Origin: Endozoicomonas sp. SCSIO W0465
Lineage (GTDB): Bacteria; Pseudomonadota; Gammaproteobacteria; Pseudomonadales; Endozoicomonadaceae
DNA: 64,000 nucleotides
NCBI RefSeq assembly: GCF_023716865.1
Contig: NZ_CP092417.1
Coordinates: forward strand, 660,001 to 724,000
Direction of reading: 5' to 3'
Shown here in pieces: positions 45,001-52,693 of this stretch. How positions within the stretch are numbered: position 1 is the first letter of the stretch; the number at the start of each line of letters is the position of its first letter. The notes beneath the pieces were generated by a model, which was not told the origin of the DNA, made no database searches, and saw only the letters and a list, made by a program, of their open reading frames with translations. The position numbers were made by a program, and so were the translations under genes.

Positions 45001-46707
45001 TTTGATAATCGGGGCTGGCAGAGCCGCCACTCAGACCCAGCAATTCCTGCTCCCGATCACCCGACAACAAAAAACCACCGGACTGCTGCTGAAACTGGCC
45101 ACACACCAGTGTGACCTGCTCAGGGGAATCACCATCAGGCCACCATTGGGGCTGGTCCACCAACAGGCAGGGTATGGCTGCCTGTCGCAAGCTGATGGAT
45201 ATATGGTCGTTACGAGCGCCTTTTTTCAGCACCACCCCTTGGATTTTCAGCACCACCCCTTGGATTTTCGCCAGCACCTCAGGCGCCAGCAGCCAGTCAC
45301 CGCCATGATCACAAAACAGGACGACGTTGTCAGGCAGACAGCTGTCGTGATGGACGATCGGTGGCCAGCGCCAACCCTGAGCCACAACCGTCACTGACCG
45401 GGGTTCCCTGATCCAGATAGCGGGAAGGAGAGGCGATGGAAAACTGGCTGCCGCCGGGCAGACGGGTAATCGGGCGCACCTGCAGAAACCAGACCCGGTT
45501 ATCCTGATCAATGGCAAATTCAAAATCCACCGGCGACATCAGCGCATCTTCCAGTTTTTTCCCTCCCTGAACCAGACTGTCCAGAGTGTCTTTGCCAAGG
45601 GGCAGCGCTTCAGTGTTACCGTCAAAGGTGGTCCACTCTTCAACATAGCCACCCTGTTCATTGGCGCGCAACACGAATCCACCATCAGGACTTCCGGGGT
45701 TGAAGACCGCCTCCCACTGCTTGCCGTTACGCTTGATCTCATAACATGGGGGTGATACCGTGTTGCCGGACACCACCGCCTTGGGTTGCCCCGGTCCATA
45801 CTCAATCACTAACGTGCTGTCCTCAATGCCACGATAACTCATGGCCACCCACCACACGGCATGGAATGCACTGTTGCAGAATGATTGACATGCCTTGAGT
45901 GGCCTGTTGGGAAAACACAGCAGGACGGTAGGCCGAAGCGAGTACCTGAAGACAGGTGGCTACAATATCTGCCTGGCCATGCACCACTGATTCGTACTTG
46001 CCGGCCTGGGCGTTACCAAACGAGTCCTCAGCCACGCCGGAGCTGCGCACGATAACCGGGCTATCGGGTGGTGTCAGGCCGGTGCGCAAATCCTCATAAA
46101 CCGTGCGCAGGGTGTCGGCAATGGGAAGTGCCCGTATTTGCTGATAACAATCCGGCCCGGCAACAAATGAATAGAGTGCTTCAAGCCAACGCTGCTGTTG
46201 TTCCGATGGGTCCATTCTGGCTATCCACCGTTTCATGGCCGCCAGACTGGCTGTTTCATCGGGAAACTCATGGCCATCCTTCAGCGTCGCCAGTAATGGG
46301 CGGACATCAAGCTGAACATTTTCAAGCGCCTGCACGGTGTCCGTCTTAATGCAGCGAAACGGCGGAACGGGTAATCCTGCGTTCTGCATCAGGGTCAGGA
46401 ACATCCCTTTCCCACCCAACCCTTCCCGGCTTGGGATATTTTGGGAATGGACGTCCAACTGCGATTCGCTACAGCGTCTGATTTTTAATGGTATTGCATT
46501 GATTTTTCGGTCGGCACAGCCAAGCGTTACCGTCGCATTGCTCTCGGTAGCCTGGCACTTTCTTTTTAAAGAAAAAGCTTGGATATCTGGAACGCCGGAT
46601 ACCGGAGTGTCAGGATTGGCGATGCCAGCAGCTCCGGTGTCAGGCAAACGGGTGGAACAAGAGCCTGGGTCGCAGAGGCTATTAACATCTGGCTGTGTAC
46701 TCAACAT
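40654..46707 (-). pseudogene. Copy 3 of the dikinase-like/DUF4116 gene, frameshifted, with an extra C-terminal domain
   Basis: Same architecture as the genes at 24852 and 33539, but the reading frame is interrupted three times: near 45,845 (2-bp deletion in a run of C/A), near 45,350 (2-bp deletion) and near 44,735 (2-bp deletion). The frames run 46707-~45845, ~45845-45345, ~45345-44735 and ~44735-40654; the last returns to the original frame. Other small indels (three single-base losses near 45,750, a 9-bp loss near 46,250, a 21-bp duplication near 45,245) cluster in the same 1.6 kb. The 3' part (~44735-40654) is long and intact. Start ATG at 46707 aligns with the other copies. The cluster could be real decay or consensus error in a repeat. 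Confidence 0.8.
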
Positions 46708-47138
46708 GATTGCAATCCCTGTATTTAGTTCTTTATCCCAACGGCTAAACCTCTGGAAGATAGTTTTTCGATAAATCTTGCACCTCACCCTCAGATTCGA
46801 AAGAATGAAACGCATCCCTTGCATCGGGGGCCGATTGCTTCAGGTAACTGATACAATCAGTGATGGGGTGATATTACCGAGTGGGTTGGTAAGTGCGGTA
46901 TTCGCTAATACCTGGCAGACAAAATGACCATTGGGCTGTGAATAGTCATTGGAAACATAACCTGCAGCGCCTGGCTGAATAGTACACATGTAAACAATCC
47001 CTTTTATCTGGTAATTCCGTTTCATCTCTAATATTTGATGGTGTAATCCGGGAAAAGTTCCTCCCGGCATTGTTGTAGTCAGTCACCTGTGCAGATAGCC
47101 ATAGGTCTGTGCACGCTTATTGGACTTGGTAATTGACC
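46708..47138. other. Intergenic region before mutL
   Basis: 431 bp between copy 3 and mutL on diverging strands. It contains only a 76-codon minus-strand ORF (46840-47070) with no recognisable similarity and no good SD. Promoters for mutL and copy 3 are expected but not identified. Confidence 0.35.
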
Positions 47139-49100
47139 ATGAAACCCATTCGTCTCCTTGATAATCGACTGGCTAACCAGATTGCCGCCGGCGAGGTGGT
47201 GGAACGCCCTGCGTCTGTAGTGAAGGAACTGCTGGAAAACAGCATTGATGCCGGGGCCGGGCGCCTGACGGTTGAGGTGGAAAACGGAGGTGTTAAATTG
47301 ATCCGTATCCGCGATGATGGCCACGGTATACCTCAGGAGGAGTTAGCCCTGGCGCTCTCCCGTCACGCGACCAGTAAGATATCCGAACTGGAAGATTTGG
47401 AAGGTGTCGCCACCCTTGGATTTCGTGGCGAGGCCCTTGCCTCCATCAGCTCGGTTTCCAGACTGACCCTGACGTCGAATGTTGCAGAGCAGGAGTCCGG
47501 CTGGCAAGCCAGGGTGGAAGGCCGGGATATGGAAGCGCAGGTGATGCCCGCACCGCACCCGGTGGGGACCACCATCGAAGTCAAAGACCTGTTCTTTAAT
47601 ACACCGGCCCGGCGCAAATTTCTCCGTACCGAAAAAACCGAGTTTTCTCACCTTGAAGAGGTGGTTAAGCGCCTGGCCCTGTCCCGCTTTGATGTGGGCT
47701 TTACCCTGCGCCATAACCAGCGCAGTGTCCATCAGCTTCGTCCAGCGGTGACACAGGCGGAAAAAGATCGCCGGGTCGCTGCACTTTGCAGCCCTAAATT
47801 TATTGAACATGCGGTCATTATTGATGTTGCGGCCTCTGGCCTGAAACTGTATGGCTGGGTGGGGCTGCCCACTTTCTCCAGGGCCAGTGCTGACCTGCAA
47901 TATTTCTTTGTGAACGGCCGGGTTATTCGGGATAAACTGGTGGCTCACGCCGTTCGTCAGGCTTACCGTGATGTACTCTACAGTGGGCGTCATCCGACAT
48001 TTGTTCTCTACCTTGAATTAGATCCGGCCATGGTGGATGTCAATGTTCATCCCACCAAGCATGAAGTCCGTTTCCGTGATGGCCGAACGGTCCATAACTT
48101 TCTGTTCAGCACATTAAATCGTGCCCTGGGCGAAGTTCGCCCGGAAGATCAGTTGCCTCCCACGGTATTGACCAGTCCGCCTCAACCCCGGGCATCGGGT
48201 GTTGATGCCGGTGAGTTTCAGGGGCAGGAAACCATTCACCTCTCTGCGGCTCCTGCATCTTCCGGTACCGGTTACTCTGCCAGTGAACGCTCAGGCGGTG
48301 GTGGCAGCTATGATTGTCGTCCTGCTTTATCAGAAGTACCTTCTTCCGGGCAGGTTAAGCGACAGATAGAAGCCTATAGTCAGTTATATGCCACCGCTGC
48401 TGAGCCATTGAATGCAAGCCAGGCCAGGGCGGTGGGTGATGATGCTGTACAGGAATCCGGTGTAGCATTTTTAGCGACGGTGCCTGCTCAGCCGTTGCCG
48501 GAAAACGATGCTCTGGCACCGCCTTTGGGCTATGCCATTGCCCAGCTGAAAGGGATCTATATTCTTGCTGAAAATGACCAGGGGATGATTCTGGTGGACA
48601 TGCACGCGGCTCATGAGCGGATTACCTATGAGCGCATGAAGCAGTCCTATCAGGAGCAGGGGATTCGAGCTCAACCACTATTGGTACCTAAATCCGTATC
48701 GGTCAGTGAGCGTGAGGCAGACTGCGCAGAGGAAAACAGTGAGTACTTTTCCCGTTTGGGCCTGACGCTGGAACGGATGGGGCCGGAAACCCTGCTGGTA
48801 CGCCAGATACCCGTAATGCTGCAAAATGCCGATGTTGATAAATTGTTGAGGGATGTACTGTCCGATTTGATGCAACACGGTACCAGCGACCGGATTGAAG
48901 CTCATATCAATGAAATCCTGGCCACCATGGCTTGTCATGGCTCGGTGCGAGCGAACCGAAAGCTATCCATTGAAGAGATGAATGCCCTGCTCCGGGATAT
49001 GGAACAGACGGAGCGCAGTGGACAATGCAACCATGGTCGTCCAACCTGGACCATGCTCACCATGGACCAATTGGATAAGTTGTTTTTGCGAGGGCGTTAG
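47139..49100 (+). CDS. mutL: DNA mismatch repair protein MutL
   Basis: 653 residues from the ATG at 47139 (a TTG two codons upstream is less likely). GHKL ATPase motifs: ENSIDAGA, IRDDGHGI, ATSKI and TLGFRGEALASI. The transducer domain ends near 335, followed by a ~130-residue disordered linker, then the C-terminal dimerisation domain. VDMHAAHERITYE (~490) fits the DQHA(x)2E(x)4E endonuclease motif with Met for Gln, and ACHGSVRA and CNHGRPTW fit the other metal-site motifs, so unlike E. coli MutL it is probably an endonuclease. It is on the opposite strand from amiB-tsaE-nnr, with which it is usually co-transcribed. Confidence 0.97.
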   Translation: MKPIRLLDNRLANQIAAGEVVERPASVVKELLENSIDAGAGRLTVEVENGGVKLIRIRDDGHGIPQEELALALSRHATSKISELEDLEGVATLGFRGEALASISSVSRLTLTSNVAEQESGWQARVEGRDMEAQVMPAPHPVGTTIEVKDLFFNTPARRKFLRTEKTEFSHLEEVVKRLALSRFDVGFTLRHNQRSVHQLRPAVTQAEKDRRVAALCSPKFIEHAVIIDVAASGLKLYGWVGLPTFSRASADLQYFFVNGRVIRDKLVAHAVRQAYRDVLYSGRHPTFVLYLELDPAMVDVNVHPTKHEVRFRDGRTVHNFLFSTLNRALGEVRPEDQLPPTVLTSPPQPRASGVDAGEFQGQETIHLSAAPASSGTGYSASERSGGGGSYDCRPALSEVPSSGQVKRQIEAYSQLYATAAEPLNASQARAVGDDAVQESGVAFLATVPAQPLPENDALAPPLGYAIAQLKGIYILAENDQGMILVDMHAAHERITYERMKQSYQEQGIRAQPLLVPKSVSVSEREADCAEENSEYFSRLGLTLERMGPETLLVRQIPVMLQNADVDKLLRDVLSDLMQHGTSDRIEAHINEILATMACHGSVRANRKLSIEEMNALLRDMEQTERSGQCNHGRPTWTMLTMDQLDKLFLRGR

Positions 49101-49465
49101 ATGGGGTGGGGGTATCAATCTCCATAGTCTGAACATAGTCTCAAGATGTTTGATCATGTGATTCAACTGATCCTGTGCGGGCGGAAAAAAAGTCTGCAGA
49201 GGATGACGATTTCAGGGTATTGGCGTATGATGCGTGCACAAGAGGCTGGTTCATGGCGTTATTGGTTTGGTCGCTTTATATCACCATAAATCAGCATTCT
49301 TTTCTCGTATTTGTATATTGAAACTCTCATACAACCATTTATTCATCAACACTTGATAACATTTCTTTCCGCGCTTGCAGAATACTCTTTTATTGATATA
49401 CATTGAAGGTTTAAGTGCTTAAACGTTGTAACGCTGTAACTTTACTAACCTTGAAACATTGCCCT
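49101..49465. other. Intergenic region between mutL and the mazF-type gene
   Basis: 365 bp, AT-rich, no gene seen. At ~49424-49439 two units related to CGCTGTAA occur just beyond the 3' end of the toxin gene, matching the repeat at 50958-51037. Confidence 0.45.
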
Positions 49466-49789
49466 TCAGGCCATTCCCAACCATAACGCCATCAGTCGGG
49501 TGACTTCTGTCAGTTCTTGTTGACTCAGTGAGCCGATGGTTTTGCCGATGTTGTCGGCTTTTATCGTGGTGATTTTATCGATCATCACCTGGGAGGTTTT
49601 GTTGAGTCCGTTGTCTTTACTTTCAAACAGGGTGTAGCGGAATAGGGGTACATCCCTCAACTCTCCTGTGATTGGCAGGATAGTTATCGAAGGGTGATCC
49701 GGAAACAGGTTGGACTGGATGATTAAGGCAGGCCTTGGTTTGCCATAGTCTCCCTTGATTGAGACGGTAACGATGTCGCCCCGCTTCAT
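49466..49789 (-). CDS. MazF/PemK-family toxin
   Basis: 107 residues. KRGDIVTVSIKGDYGKPRPALIIQS matches the conserved N-terminal MazF/PemK segment (split here by wording only); LPITGELRDVPLFR and QVMIDKITTIKADNIG match the later strands. Such toxins are sequence-specific mRNA interferases. Its ATG overlaps the antitoxin stop by 4 bp (ATGA), giving the standard antitoxin-first operon. The frame is intact. Confidence 0.92.
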   Translation of the reverse strand: MKRGDIVTVSIKGDYGKPRPALIIQSNLFPDHPSITILPITGELRDVPLFRYTLFESKDNGLNKTSQVMIDKITTIKADNIGKTIGSLSQQELTEVTRLMALWLGMA

Positions 49790-50016
49790 GCCCAGCCCTC
49801 ATCGTCGCTGGTTTGTTCAATCCAGTCCATGGTGTCACGTTCCAGTTTATCAGATTTGAGCATGGCTGATTGTCGCTGACACTCCAGATCGAAGCCCTTG
49901 ACCCGCGTATCTGGAACCCAAATCTGCAAAGGGCGCAAACCGGCCTGACGCAGTGCTTCTCTGTGGCTTTCTACACGTTCCCTTGTGGTTTTTGGTTGGC
50001 TGGCATTGGTAGACAT
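49786..50016 (-). CDS. MazE-type antitoxin (antitoxin of the MazF/PemK pair)
   Basis: 76 residues. ESHREALRQAGLRPLQIWVPDTR is the pattern of the small antitoxins (antitoxin MazE-like) paired with PemK-type toxins, with an acidic C-terminus (EQTSDDEGWA) that would bind the toxin. AAGGAGG precedes the ATG. Probably autoregulates through the palindrome at 50054-50067. Confidence 0.88.
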   Translation of the reverse strand: MSTNASQPKTTRERVESHREALRQAGLRPLQIWVPDTRVKGFDLECQRQSAMLKSDKLERDTMDWIEQTSDDEGWA

Positions 50017-50053
50017 AACGCCTCCTTGGCTAAGTTTTCAATAATGTTGATTG

Positions 50054-50067
50054 CGTTACATGTAACG
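50054..50067. promoter_or_regulatory. Probable antitoxin operator
   Basis: Perfect 14-bp palindrome CGTTACATGTAACG, 38 bp upstream of the antitoxin start, where a toxin-antitoxin autoregulation site is expected. Confidence 0.6.
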
Positions 50068-50100
50068 TAGCAAGCGGGGTATTAATGTCAAGTTGATGCG

Positions 50101-50118
50101 AAAATCACGGGAGATTTT
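50101..50118. repeat. Palindrome, boundary element 1 of the TA region
   Basis: AAAATCACGGGAGATTTT, an imperfect copy of the palindromes at 50909-50927 and 51665-51682. Confidence 0.7.
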
Positions 50119-50160
50119 GTTCAAGCGTTGAAGATTAAAGCGTTTCAACGCTGTAACACT

Positions 50161-50601
50161 TTAAGGCTCAAGGCTTTCCAGAAACTGCTGCGGTGTCATT
50201 ACCGGCAGGTTTTGTGTTTTATAGTCTTTTATGTTGCGGGTAATGAGCAGGCTGGCGCCACTACTTTGTGCGGTGAAGTATTGAATACCGTCTTTAAAGT
50301 CTGTGAACGTGGAGTGCAGGGCGGTTTCCAGACTTGGCTTCAGAGGTGGACATTACCCTGAGCAGGCTTTTGAGTGTTTGCAGTGCTTCCCGTGCCGCCT
50401 TCTGGCCTTTGATTTTTCGGAGAATATAAAAGACATTGGCAAACACCAGCACCGATGTTGCACCATAATATTCACCAATATTCACCGGCCTGGATTTGGG
50501 AAAAAATAGCGGCACTTTGTTGAAACCAGGGCTCCCGCCTAGCCCCGCCTGGCCAGTAAGTCCAGCACAATATCGGTATCCAGAAACAGGGTTGGGGTCA
50601 T
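50161..50601 (-). pseudogene. Broken PIN-domain (VapC-like) toxin gene
   Basis: The ATG at 50601 overlaps the antitoxin stop (ATGA). It reads MTPTLFLDTDIVLDLLARRG, a PIN start with the first catalytic Asp, then hits TAG. PIN-like sequence resumes in a second frame (GATSVLVFANVFYILRKIKGQKAAREALQTL, given here only as positions ~50,470-50,370) and ends in a third (TFTDFKDGIQYF ... LITRNIKDY ... TPQQFLESLEP). The first breaks coincide with short duplications: a G-rich one near 50,540 and a 10-bp GGTGAATATT duplication near 50,475. The toxin is therefore probably inactive. Confidence 0.85.
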
Positions 50602-50840
50602 TGGTATGTGTCCTGCAGAAAATCGCTATAGCCTTTGGCATCTTCCAGCTCTTTTTCGCTAATAATTCCTGCCAGCTCGGCGACTGCACCCGTGAGTGGT
50701 GGTGCCTGAGAAGTTTCTGTACGGGGTAAGCTTTTCAAATAATTCTCCACCAGCTTTGACAAGCTTTTCTGCTGCTTTGCGGCGTAGGCTTTAGCTTGCC
50801 TTACCACTTCAGGATCAACCGTCAGGGTTAATTTGTTCAT
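50598..50840 (-). CDS. DUF6364/VapB-like antitoxin
   Basis: 80 residues. MNKLTLTVDPEVVRQAKAYA is a ribbon-helix-helix start typical of DUF6364 antitoxins paired with PIN toxins. The C-terminal part is acidic (EKELEDAKGYSDFLQDTYQ). GAGGG precedes the ATG. Its toxin partner is broken, so this is a solitary antitoxin now. Confidence 0.85.
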   Translation of the reverse strand: MNKLTLTVDPEVVRQAKAYAAKQQKSLSKLVENYLKSLPRTETSQAPPLTGAVAELAGIISEKELEDAKGYSDFLQDTYQ

Positions 50841-50858
50841 TTTGTCACCCTCACTACA

Positions 50859-50888
50859 ATACGTATCATTTTTTCAAATTAGTACGTA
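50859..50888. promoter_or_regulatory. Paired TACGTA boxes upstream of the VapB-like antitoxin
   Basis: TACGTA at 50860-50865 and at 50883-50888, ~23 bp apart, directly upstream of the antitoxin. Likely operator half-sites or promoter elements for autoregulation. Confidence 0.5.
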
Positions 50889-50908
50889 TTAAAACCATTG
50901 GTAAGGTG

Positions 50909-50927
50909 AAAATCACTACGTGATTTT
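50909..50927. repeat. Palindrome, boundary element 2 of the TA region
   Basis: AAAATCAC-TAC-GTGATTTT, perfect 8-bp arms. Followed by the 8-bp repeat array at 50958. Confidence 0.75.
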
Positions 50928-50957
50928 GTTTAAACACTCAATGTTGCAACGCTTAAA

Positions 50958-51037
50958 CGCTGTAACGCTGTAACGCTGTAACGCTGTAACGCTGTAACGC
51001 TGTAACGCTGTAACGCTGTAACGCTGTAACGCTGTAA
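50958..51037. repeat. 8-bp tandem array CGCTGTAA x10
   Basis: Ten perfect consecutive copies of CGCTGTAA (80 bp). One to two related units also sit at ~49424-49439 and ~50153-50160, each at a toxin 3' end. Confidence 0.97.
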
Positions 51038-51055
51038 CTTTCTTACAGAGATTTT

Positions 51056-51574
51056 ATGTTAAGAAGTGGTGTTACGCTGGCGCCTCTTGATCTTCGCACC
51101 GGTATTGTCGGCTCAGCTACCCCCAAGTTTGCTAAAACACTCGCTTGGAAATACAGCCAGATGCCCGCTCCTGCTGTTAAAGAAGACTCTGCAACCAACC
51201 ATCAAAGGACTCTGTCTAACTCGTATATCAAGCATTTATCCGACAGGGTAGGTGCATTAATTGAAGACCAGAAAGACATCTAATATGACTTGCCGTTCCT
51301 GCCAGAACCTGTCGAAATCATTGCCATAGGTCTGGATGGCACCTGCATGTTGCTCTGTGAACACGGCTGGAGAGAAGCGATGTGTGGAACCCTGAGTTTT
51401 TACTCGGCCAATGGTGATCGATTGCACACCATTTATACCGCCAGCTCACCTGAATATGGCAAGCAAAGCTTTATGAGCAAACTGGACGAGGAGATTGCAA
51501 AACTAAAACGCCTTTACCCACAAACGACTTATGTGGGTGCGCTGATGGGGCTAAAGAAAACTGGCGCTATCTGA
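51056..51574 (+). pseudogene. Degenerate ISKra4-family transposase fragment
   Basis: First frame 51056-51283: TPKFAKTLAWKYSQMPAP and NHQRTLSNSYIKHLSDRVGAL match the N-terminal part of ISKra4 subgroup transposases. Second frame 51290-51574: IIAIGLDGTCMLL and CGTLSFYSANGDRLHTIYTA align with ASLDGVMLPM and CGTLSFYDDQGDRLSTIRMG of the intact transposase at 30200. A frame change near 51,285 and loss of the C-terminal third make it non-functional. It comes from a different subgroup than the intact element, since the N-terminus is unlike it. Confidence 0.8.
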
Positions 51575-51664
51575 CGAAGCATACCTCTGCTCAGATACTC
51601 GATTTTTATTTGAGTATAATCGGGTTAGCAGCGGGATCGAGAAATAATATTTGATAACTATGTG

Positions 51665-51682
51665 AAAATCACCGGTGATTTT
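51665..51682. repeat. Palindrome, boundary element 3 of the TA region
   Basis: AAAATCACCGGTGATTTT, a perfect 18-bp palindrome, related to those at 50101 and 50909. Confidence 0.78.
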
Positions 51683-51736
51683 GGCAATGTTTAATCATCA
51701 ATGCCAGCAACATGCCAGCATTGGTGCTGGCAGTTA

Positions 51737-52309
51737 TTACATATCGATATGCAGCCCGGCGGTGAGTCCTTTAATGGTGTCTGAATGCCCGCCAGCGTTA
51801 TCGGTCTCCATTTCATAATGGCGATAACCGGCCTGAAGATAGATGGCAGAGAGCAACTGGAAACGGGCACCGGCACTGATGTCTGTTACAGTGGCATCGG
51901 CGTTTTTGGCATAGTTCAGTTTGCTGTAGTAAGAAATCTGGCTGCCCGGGAACCATTCGGCATCGGCAACCGCCATGGGCAGGGTTTCGTTGTAATGACG
52001 ACTGCCACTGATATTGTGCAGGCCTGCGCCCAGGTCCATGGAGACCAGGTCGTTATCCAGGATTTCGTAGTAGCCATAGGCATCGACATTGTTCAGGCTG
52101 TCGGCTTCACCCTCGCCTTCAACAGTGATGGCTCGCAGGGCAACGTTGGGCACCAGAGGGACCGGGTGTTCGATTTGCACATAGGCAGAGCCCGCTTTTC
52201 CGTGGTCTTTGGTGTGCCAGTAATCGACTCCGGCCTTTGCGCCAATAATATCTGCCTGGGTGAGTGTACTGGAGAGTAAGAGCAAGGATAAACTGATTGT
52301 TTTTTTCAT
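51737..52309 (-). CDS. Small outer-membrane beta-barrel protein (TIGR04219-like)
   Basis: 190 residues with a signal peptide (MKKTISLSLLLLSSTLTQA, cleaved before Asp20). The remainder alternates polar and hydrophobic residues in amphipathic strands (IIGAKAGVDYWHT, SAYVQIEHPVPL, DAYGYYEIL, SIYLQAGYRHYEME-like segments) and ends in an aromatic-poor strand GLTAGLHIDM. The pattern fits an eight-stranded outer-membrane barrel of the TIGR04219 type. Monocistronic. No enzymatic motif. Confidence 0.8.
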   Translation of the reverse strand: MKKTISLSLLLLSSTLTQADIIGAKAGVDYWHTKDHGKAGSAYVQIEHPVPLVPNVALRAITVEGEGEADSLNNVDAYGYYEILDNDLVSMDLGAGLHNISGSRHYNETLPMAVADAEWFPGSQISYYSKLNYAKNADATVTDISAGARFQLLSAIYLQAGYRHYEMETDNAGGHSDTIKGLTAGLHIDM

Positions 52310-52693
52310 TAGGGTGAGATTCGCTTTGTGTCGGTAAAATAGAAGTCAACATGCACTGTACAGCGCATTCTCCGGTGTGTATTTAGGGTTTTACCGAAGC
52401 GGTGCTGGTTGAAAGTCAGCGTATGTGTTGCGGGTGATCATCGCTCAGGCAATTGAACCGGATTTTGTCAGGTTCATCAGTGATGAAACTCATTGCCCTG
52501 AGAATTTCCTGATTGGGTGATTCGGTCCGATCTGTTACCGTCTCTTACTTTCATTTTTAAAGGTTGGCAGTATAAATCTTGAAGCACTTTCTTTGCTTTT
52601 CTTCCGGTGTTGCCCGGTCTCTGCGGCTGATATCGTTACTTTGTGCGCTGGGACTGGAATAAATCCTGGCTGGAAGATTCTGACACCTGGCGT
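52310..52693. other. Intergenic region upstream of the outer-membrane protein
   Basis: 384 bp with no convincing gene. It should contain the promoter of the outer-membrane protein gene; no clear element is visible. Confidence 0.35.

Noticed and set aside
46840..47070. 76-codon minus-strand ORF before mutL
   Set aside because: No good ribosome binding site and no similarity I can recognise. The length is within chance expectation.
50294..50689. 131-codon minus-strand ORF as an independent gene
   Set aside because: It is the shifted frame of the broken PIN toxin plus out-of-frame antitoxin sequence.
50958..51037. CRISPR array
   Set aside because: Units are 8 bp and contiguous with no spacers; no cas genes are in the window.
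49420..51700. Chromosomal integron
   Set aside because: No integrase and no recognisable attC core (GTTRRRY/RYYYAAC pairs). Only the cassette-like spacing is suggestive.
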